The position numbers and the translations under genes were made by a program. Shown piece after piece: positions 58,111 to 64,000 of a stretch of DNA of 64,000 bases (position 1 is the first letter of the stretch; each line of letters opens with the position of its first letter). Source of the stretch: Eriocheir sinensis (taxonomy: Eukaryota; Arthropoda; Malacostraca; Decapoda; Varunidae); assembly GCF_024679095.1 (NCBI RefSeq), contig NC_066516.1, positions 19,238,544-19,302,543 of the forward strand, read 5' to 3'. Under the pieces are notes generated by a model. It did not search any database. It saw nothing but the letters and a program-made list of their open reading frames with translations, and was not told where the DNA came from.

Positions 58111-61100
58111 TTAGGCTCCAGAAGTATGCTCTCCATTCAGCCAGTAGGTCTGCATCTTTCCTTTGCCCTGCGTAGAAAAATGGAGTGAGTGACTGGCTGG
58201 CTCGCGTCTTGCTAAAAAGGGTACAGCAAACCATCGTATATAATCGAGTGCAAGGCGAATTACTTGAACGATTTATTGAAGGTCAAGTTTAATTAAGGGG
58301 TCCCCTTCAATATGGACAGGACATTTTTCCAAGAGGTTAAGGGAATTTTGTCACGCAGATTTAAAATGTGAAATTATGAGCTGCGATTATTACACAAACA
58401 CCTATGTCATATCAGTATATGTGTGGCCAAATATAACCCTGATAGCAATATAAAGGTAGATGCTGTTGCGCTGCCGCGCGGTGCGCTTGGCTGGGGGTCA
58501 CAATAAGTCAATATTGACATAGTAATTACTGAGGAAAGTCAAAATCACTTTACCACAGTCATTCTTGAAGCCTTAGCTATCTTTCTACACCAAAATAAAA
58601 AAAACGTAATATTTTAAGGTAAAATCGTAAAATTTGCGTGACAAGTCTCCCTTAAGGGGGGGTTATAAAATTGCGAATCCCATGTTAAATTCCTTATGTT
58701 CTAAGTGCAACTCCTCCCCTATTTATAATCTGATTTATTTCATTCAAAAAGCATTTTAATTAGGAAGGATAGGAAACTAACGGCTACTATCGTTTGGTTT
58801 TATACAATAGAAAAATAATATTTTTTAATGTTCGATGAAAAAGATAACTGACAAATATTTCTCAAAAATCAAAATCAATTTCAAACAATAGTTTTGATAG
58901 TAGACCCTACTCCTTACACATACGTTCATAAGCCCTGCTTATAACAAGAAGTGCAAAGGAGGAGATATTTTTTAAAGTGCAAAATCATGGTTTTGAGAAA
59001 TCAAGCGATGAAGTTCCAGCAATTAGTGTACTTTTCCTATTCCACCTAGGGACTTGAAATCCACAGGATATATACATCAGGATATGAAGAAAAAGCAGAC
59101 ATGGTTTCCTTTACTTACTTTCATTGGTTGGGTACACAGGCTGCTTTGTTTACCCAAGGTTAGGTGTTTTGCACGGAGTCACAAATCCATGTACTGGAAT
59201 TTTTATTATATTTCGCCATATATCAAAGTAAAAACCAGTGTTCTACTGTGTAAAATCAATAAAATATAATGCAAAAGACATTTGATGCGGATACATAGAG
59301 TGTTTTGTTGGATTTATGAAAAAAATATGATTTATATCGATTTTTCACGGATAAATACGAGAAAATATTAGTGACTGCTAAAAATTCCCATTTTCTTAGC
59401 TAGTGGTGCGAGAGAACCTAAGAGTTTCATGACAGACCAAGAAAAAAAATCCTAAAATTAAAAAGGGTGAAAACATGGATTGCAAGCCAGTGGCGCCGCG
59501 CGGAAGCTCATTGCAGGACGTTGCATTGCATTGCATTGCATGTTGCATACCACTTTATTATTTTTTCATCAGATTCATTCATATACTAAAAGAAAGGAAA
59601 AATCACAGAATTTTATAAGCCCCCCCCCCCCCCAAAAAAAAGGGATTTTTTTCAGGCCGACCATTTACAACCCCTACTTAAGTATGTCCCTCAAATGACC
59701 ATGTCATAACTCTGGGAAGTGACTGTGACAGGAAATCTACTTTGACACGAGTACATGCGGCTCCAACGCGTGAGGAAGTTCATCTGTAGTGCAGCTGACT
59801 TGCCTGATGGGCGAGCCTCCCTCACTCTGCGAGTGGGGTACGGGTACTTCTTTGACCGACTGGTTAAGCTCCGTTAAGGAGTGGCTCTCCCGTCTTGCTG
59901 GTCGCGGGTCCGATCCCAGGCGCCGGCAAATCCTTTCTTTGTCTGGATTACTTTATCGTGTTTTTCGTTACACGCTGTGTTCGTGTGGGAGTGTATTAAA
60001 GAGAAAAATTCTGGCGTTTCACTTGTGGCAAAAGCGGTGGGTAGCCTCTCCTGTGATTCTGTTGTGTCTCCCCGAAAGGGTAACAGGTAGAGTGATGGCC
60101 CATGCTCTCCGAAGAGTTCATAGAAAATGGGAAATTTCAAACGCAGAAATTAATCTAGATAGGGATGGGAAACCGCGTAGTCCAGCTGAATTGCCTGATG
60201 GGCGAGCCTCCCATAACTCACTCTGCGAGTTGGGTACCTCTTTGGCTGACTGGTTAAGGAGTGGCTCTCCCGTCTCACTGGTCGCGGGCTCGATCCCTAA
60301 TTGTCTCCTCGTCACTTCCCACAGGATTCCTACATACTGCCTTTTAGACTCATACTACATAGGTTGTGTCTGTGAAAAATCCATGAGTTTCTAATGTCAA
60401 AGATTGCGAGGAACAAATAAATTACCTTCTAATTACAAAAAAAAAAAAAAATTAAAGGTCGACCGATCAGTAGTGCCTTGTGTTCAATGATTCGCTAAAG
60501 ATACAATTGAACATATTCTAAGAGAGCAAACATACACAATGGTAACAAAGTTGGATGGAATTCTGAAGATACACACTTCCATAGAAAGCAAGGAGTGACA
60601 CTGGAAAGAAGCAGGTAGAGAGCGTACACACCTTCATGTCGACCTCTCCGCGATGCTCCAGCTCGAAGGACGGGTAGTGCTCGGCCAGCAGCTTCTGGGT
60701 GTAGTGCGACACGTGGATCCTCAGAGCTGCAAAGGGAATGACATTTTGTTTAGACTTCTCTTCCAACAGATAGGAAGTTTAAGGAGGACTGGAAAACCAA
60801 GGAATCACATGCAGACAGTTCTTTTATGTGTGGGCGCGCGCGCATCCCCCCCCATACACACACCACGGCCCGGTAGCTCAGTGGATAGAGCGTCTGCCTC
60901 ACAACCAGAAGGACCAGGGTTCGATTCCCCGGCCGGGTGAAGATAAGTTGGGTTTATCTTCTTTCACGTGTAGCCCCTGTTCACCTTGCAGTGAGTAGGT
61001 ACGCGACGTCAGGCAAGGAGTTGTGACCTCGAGCTCTGTGCTCTTCCGTAGGGCTGGCTGTCTGGAGAGAGACGCGCAGCAGACCAAGAGGTGAATTACA

Positions 61101-63816
61101 CACACACAGAACCAACAATAGACAAACAAAGATCCCTAAAGCCATCATACTCATTAGGTAGAAATTAAGCTAGTAATGTTGTTGTTGAGTTAGACAGACC
61201 TCTGAAAACAATATCAGCATTTGCTACGCGACTGGTGAAAAATAACACCTACCCACACATAAACACCCACAAAACCCACACACATTCCCCACACCCACAC
61301 AAAACACATAACTCCAGTTTTATCCCTTACGCAGTCCATTGCTCTCCATTCTTGAGGCGGTGTTGACGGTGTCGCCGAAGAGGCAGTAGCGCGGCATCTT
61401 GAGCCCCACCACGCCGGCGACGCAGGGGCCCGTGTGTAGCCCGATCCTCAGCTTCAGACTGTCTTCTGGCCGGTGGCGGATTTTGAAGGTTTTCACCGCC
61501 TCCAGCAACGCAAGGGACATCCTGGCGATCTCCCGCGTGTGTGTGGTGCCGTTCCTCACAGGCAGCCCCGACACCACCATGTAGGCGTCACCAATGGTCT
61601 CCACCTGCAAAGAAGTGATGAAATGAATGTTGAAAGTCGATACACGAATAGGTAGATATACGGATAGCTAAATAAACAAACAGACAAACAGACAGAACCA
61701 GACAAAAAAAAAAAAGATGGGCGATAATGAATGACTCAGGGCGGCCGTACTGAAAAACTCACCCAGAAAAAAAGCAGAGCACGGCAGGAAAATGTGACGG
61801 AGAATGGAGAGTCAGGAGAAAAGAAAAAAATAAATAAGTAGTAAAGAAAACACAGACGGAAGGAAGACATGGCGAAGAACTAAGAGGTGAGGCAGGGTCA
61901 CGGCGGGATCACGTGGCCGCGGCATGAAAGTTGTTCTTTTACCTTGTACACGTCGAATTCCTCAATAATGTCATCGAATTTTGTGTAGAGGTCGTTGAGG
62001 AGGGTCACCACCTGAGGAGAGAGGAAGAGGAATATTTGGAAGGGCGTCACTACAATGTAAAGGTGGAAAATTGTTCTGAAAAATGGTTGGGTTAGTCCTC
62101 CTTTTATCATTACTCACCAGTGGTGCTTCATCATGAAGGTAATGAGGAAATATAATCACCATGAACTGAAAGTATAATCGTAGATACCCGCCGCTGAGAT
62201 AAAATACATTTATGGAGTTTTCAGTTTAACCAACAGTTCTATATTACGCTACTTTTTGAATTACGGTTACAACATAACTTTCAAATTATACGTGGATGCC
62301 TTTTATTTAGTTTGACATTGTTTCTTTTCTTCCCTCTTCTCGCAAGGATGATCACCACCAACACAATACTGGTCTTGAGCTTGCTAGTGACGACGCTAAT
62401 GGTGCTTTGGGGGACGGCCACGACCAAGCCACCCTCCACGCCCCCGCCTGCAGTACCCGGCGTGTGGGACTCGTGGTGGCCCTGGCTCGGCGTCCAGTTG
62501 CTAAGCTCCTTAGTCTTTTTTGCAGCTTATGTAATGAAGACCAAGGGGTTGTGGGGCCAAGTGCAGCCCAAGCCAGGTCAGCCGGAAGCTCGTAAAGAGG
62601 AGGAGGAAGAGGAGAGCGGAAAGGGTGACATGAGCAGGTCTCCTTCCTATCCCTTGAGGCTCACGATGGCGGAGATTCTCAACAACGTGAACGCGTACAA
62701 GCAGAAGTTGAAGAGTATGGGGATTGCCATCATCGACCACGAGGTCCTGCAATACAGGGGCGACATCCTCGGGTTCGGGCGATACAGTCAGGTCTACGCC
62801 ATCAAGAGGTCCTGGCCGGAACACCGCGTGAATGTTCCTCTCTGCGTCAAATGCATCACCAACAAGCGACCCTCGGCGATGATACAGACGTGCTTAGAGG
62901 TACTGAATGTTGTCGAGCTCTCGGGCATCCCAGGGGTCCCGCGCGTCTTGGCAGTGTGCCTCACCCCTCCGCCGCTCATTGTGATGACCCAACACTCGAG
63001 AAAGACTCTGAACGTCCTGCTACTAGAATGTTCCGTCTCGGATATATTTCTCCTAGAGGCGTGTCACCAACTGTGCGTGACCCTCGACTTCATCCATCGC
63101 AGGAAGAGAATCCACAACGATGTGAAGGGAAACAACATCTGCGTCGACGTCAAAGCAAACAATCTTCCAAAAGTCACCTTGATAGATTACGGGCTCATGA
63201 CGAGGGAAGGCGAGATTTTGTTCGATGGGCCGACCAGTGAGATAGACCGAATAAAAAAGGAGGCGGAGCACAGAAGACAGTACCCTTGGTATGACTTAGA
63301 TCTGTACATGGGCGGCCCCGCCTCACCGCAGACAGACATTTATTCCGTGGCGATGTTGGTGCGGCAGGTCCTGCAGGTCATGTGGGAGCCACCGGCCGCC
63401 CTGCAAGCCTGTGTGAAGGAGGGGCTGGGGAAGGCGAGCCAGCGGCCGCCGCTCACTCGCTTCAAGGCGGTGTTGCGAGCCTCCATCACGGCCCTCAACG
63501 CCAAGCGCCAGTAAGGTGCGTTGTGATACATTACATATTTCTAATATTTTTTGTCCTTGTGCTGAAGTACGATCAAATTTCAAATGCGCACACCTCGATG
63601 ATTTACGTGCTTTATATTTAGCTTAGTTCCTGTGCTAGATTATAAAAAATAAAAAATGTTTACCACTTCGATCAGATGATTGAGTGACTTACCTCCATCG
63701 GCGTCGACTGGGCGGAGAGCGCCGTGAACCCGACAATATCGCTGAAGTAGATGGTGACACAGTCGAAGGTCTCGGCCACCATACCCTTGCCTTGGATCAG
63801 CTGGCTGGCCACCGAC
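58111..63816 (-). CDS. Membrane-type guanylate cyclase, catalytic domain and C-terminus (5' part beyond window)
   Basis: Five minus-strand exons splice in phase: 63693-63816, 61943-62011, 61331-61604, 60632-60726 and 58111-58167 (stop TAA at 58111-58113). They encode most of a class III cyclase domain. YFSDIVGFT carries one metal Asp. [12 protein letters not shown] carries the guanine-recognising Glu and second metal Asp. [16 protein letters not shown] carries the Cys that favours GTP and the Asn/Arg of the transition state. NGLPLRIHVS and [10 protein letters not shown] follow. The Glu/Cys pair indicates GTP to cGMP. Sequence style fits the receptor guanylate cyclases, so the missing exons should encode a kinase-homology region and perhaps a transmembrane receptor. 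Its 1.68-kb intron (62012-63692) contains an antisense gene. The last exon ends in a short GEHTSGA tail. Confidence 0.92.
59797..60020 (+). mobile_element. tRNA-derived SINE in the last cyclase intron
   Basis: GCCTGATGGGCGAGCCTCCC, GACCGACTGGTTAAG (A-box region), GGTCGCGGGTCCGATCCCAG (B box), GGCGCCGGCAAA and a tail with GTTCGTGTGGGAGTGTATTA. Same family as 25395-25560. A short local duplication (GGTACGGGTAC, GTTAAGCTCCGTTAAG) sits in the head. Confidence 0.75.
60183..60300 (+). mobile_element. Second tRNA-derived SINE copy, 3' truncated
   Basis: Repeats the head of the 59797 element (TGATGGGCGAGCCTCCC, TTTGGCTGACTGGTTAAGGA, GGTCGCGGGCTCGATCCC) and stops just after the B box. Confidence 0.7.
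60733..61085 (+). mobile_element. Composite tRNA-derived SINE adjoining a cyclase splice acceptor
   Basis: Second copy of the family at 11601-12021: GGGAATGACATTTTGTTTAG, a tRNA-like head at 60867-60939 (GGCCCGGTAGCTCAGTGG, GGGTTCGATTCCCCGG) and a shared body. Its left edge lies six bases from the end of the cyclase exon at 60726. On the minus strand it therefore supplies the sequence immediately upstream of that exon's AG, including most of the acceptor's pyrimidine tract. Confidence 0.75.
61090..61330. other. Cyclase intron, no feature
   Basis: CA-rich intron sequence (ACACACAC and AACACCCACA words) between the SINE and exon 61331-61604. Nothing else seen. Confidence 0.5.
62348..63514 (+). 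CDS. Membrane-anchored protein-kinase-like protein, antisense inside a cyclase intron
   Basis: A single uninterrupted exon of 388 codons. ATG 62348 is chosen because the frame before it is only a translated pyrimidine tract and TCTCGCAAG, a likely 3' splice site at 62346; the longer frame has no upstream ATG. Two hydrophobic segments (about 7-21 and 44-63) flank a Pro-rich loop, then an acidic stretch (83-89). The kinase domain starts near 130: Gly-rich loop GFGRYSQV (142-149), Lys168 in CVKC, Glu184 as helix-C candidate, catalytic loop HNDVKGNN (256-263, HND instead of HRD) and metal-binding DYG (280-282, instead of DFG). The Lys, catalytic Asp, Asn and metal Asp are all present, so activity is possible. 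No clear APE motif is seen. Family, substrate and cellular membrane are unknown. Confidence 0.8.
   Translation: MITTNTILVLSLLVTTLMVLWGTATTKPPSTPPPAVPGVWDSWWPWLGVQLLSSLVFFAAYVMKTKGLWGQVQPKPGQPEARKEEEEEESGKGDMSRSPSYPLRLTMAEILNNVNAYKQKLKSMGIAIIDHEVLQYRGDILGFGRYSQVYAIKRSWPEHRVNVPLCVKCITNKRPSAMIQTCLEVLNVVELSGIPGVPRVLAVCLTPPPLIVMTQHSRKTLNVLLLECSVSDIFLLEACHQLCVTLDFIHRRKRIHNDVKGNNICVDVKANNLPKVTLIDYGLMTREGEILFDGPTSEIDRIKKEAEHRRQYPWYDLDLYMGGPASPQTDIYSVAMLVRQVLQVMWEPPAALQACVKEGLGKASQRPPLTRFKAVLRASITALNAKRQ
63648..63653 (+). promoter_or_regulatory. Candidate polyadenylation signal of the intronic kinase-like gene
   Basis: AATAAA in TATAAAAAATAAAAAATG, 134 bp after the stop codon and only about 40 bp before the opposite-strand cyclase exon at 63693. 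Confidence 0.55.
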
Positions 63817-64000
63817 CTGCATGGTGCACAGACATTCAATGCTTCCGCTCACTTTTGTAACTCTTGTGTCTCGTGAACGTTAAGCAGCAAGCGTCCAGGG
63901 ATAGAGAAGACTGGGAATGTATCCATGAAAGTAAATAGAACAATATTGTTTGTATAATTCGTTGGTTGTAAACGTCTCGGGGGGCTAAGTGTTGATTCAT

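Overview
The window reads as animal nuclear DNA, most likely from a decapod crustacean. This is an inference from three things seen here: spliced genes with GT-AG introns, a very high density of long (TC)n, (GA)n, (AC)n and (TA)n microsatellites, and many tRNA-derived SINEs, CR1/Jockey-type LINE remnants and short inverted-repeat DNA elements. There is no bacterial or phage organisation and no CRISPR array.

Four host genes can be supported. (1) An MFSD6-like major facilitator transporter on the + strand, 21623-25901, six coding exons, 603 residues. (2) A ZCCHC7-like nuclear RNA-surveillance protein on the + strand, 37266-43923, six coding exons, 1104 residues. It has five zinc knuckles followed by a KH domain and a basic 7-residue tandem repeat tail. 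(3) The 3' end of a membrane guanylate cyclase on the - strand, 58111-63816, five exons covering most of the catalytic domain; the gene continues past the right edge. (4) A membrane-anchored protein-kinase-like gene on the + strand, 62348-63514, lying antisense inside an intron of the cyclase.

Layout: 1-7700 is repeats (simple repeats, a roughly 90-bp degenerate satellite, one inverted-repeat element). 7787-10531 is a frameshifted CR1/Jockey-like LINE. 10.5-21.5 kb is intergenic, with a 29-bp minisatellite and many microsatellites. 21.6-27.1 kb is the transporter gene. 27.1-36.2 kb is a transposon cluster. 37.2-44.1 kb is the zinc-knuckle/KH gene. 44.1-55 kb is repeat-rich intergenic DNA, including a 1.5-kb palindrome. 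55-64 kb is the cyclase locus.

The most informative structure is at 29.8-36.2 kb. One reverse-transcriptase gene, read on the - strand, is cut by four separate inverted-repeat DNA elements. For three of them the target-site duplications (CAG, TAA and an 8-bp TAATTAAG) can be read directly, and subtracting each insertion rejoins recognisable reverse-transcriptase motifs in frame. This fixes the element boundaries from sequence alone. Other elements are similarly bounded: PIF/Harbinger-like with 3-bp TTA/TAA duplications, hAT-like with 8-bp duplications and arrays of subterminal motifs, and piggyBac-like at TTAA. The genes do not form an obvious pathway together; their adjacency appears to be ordinary genomic neighbourhood.
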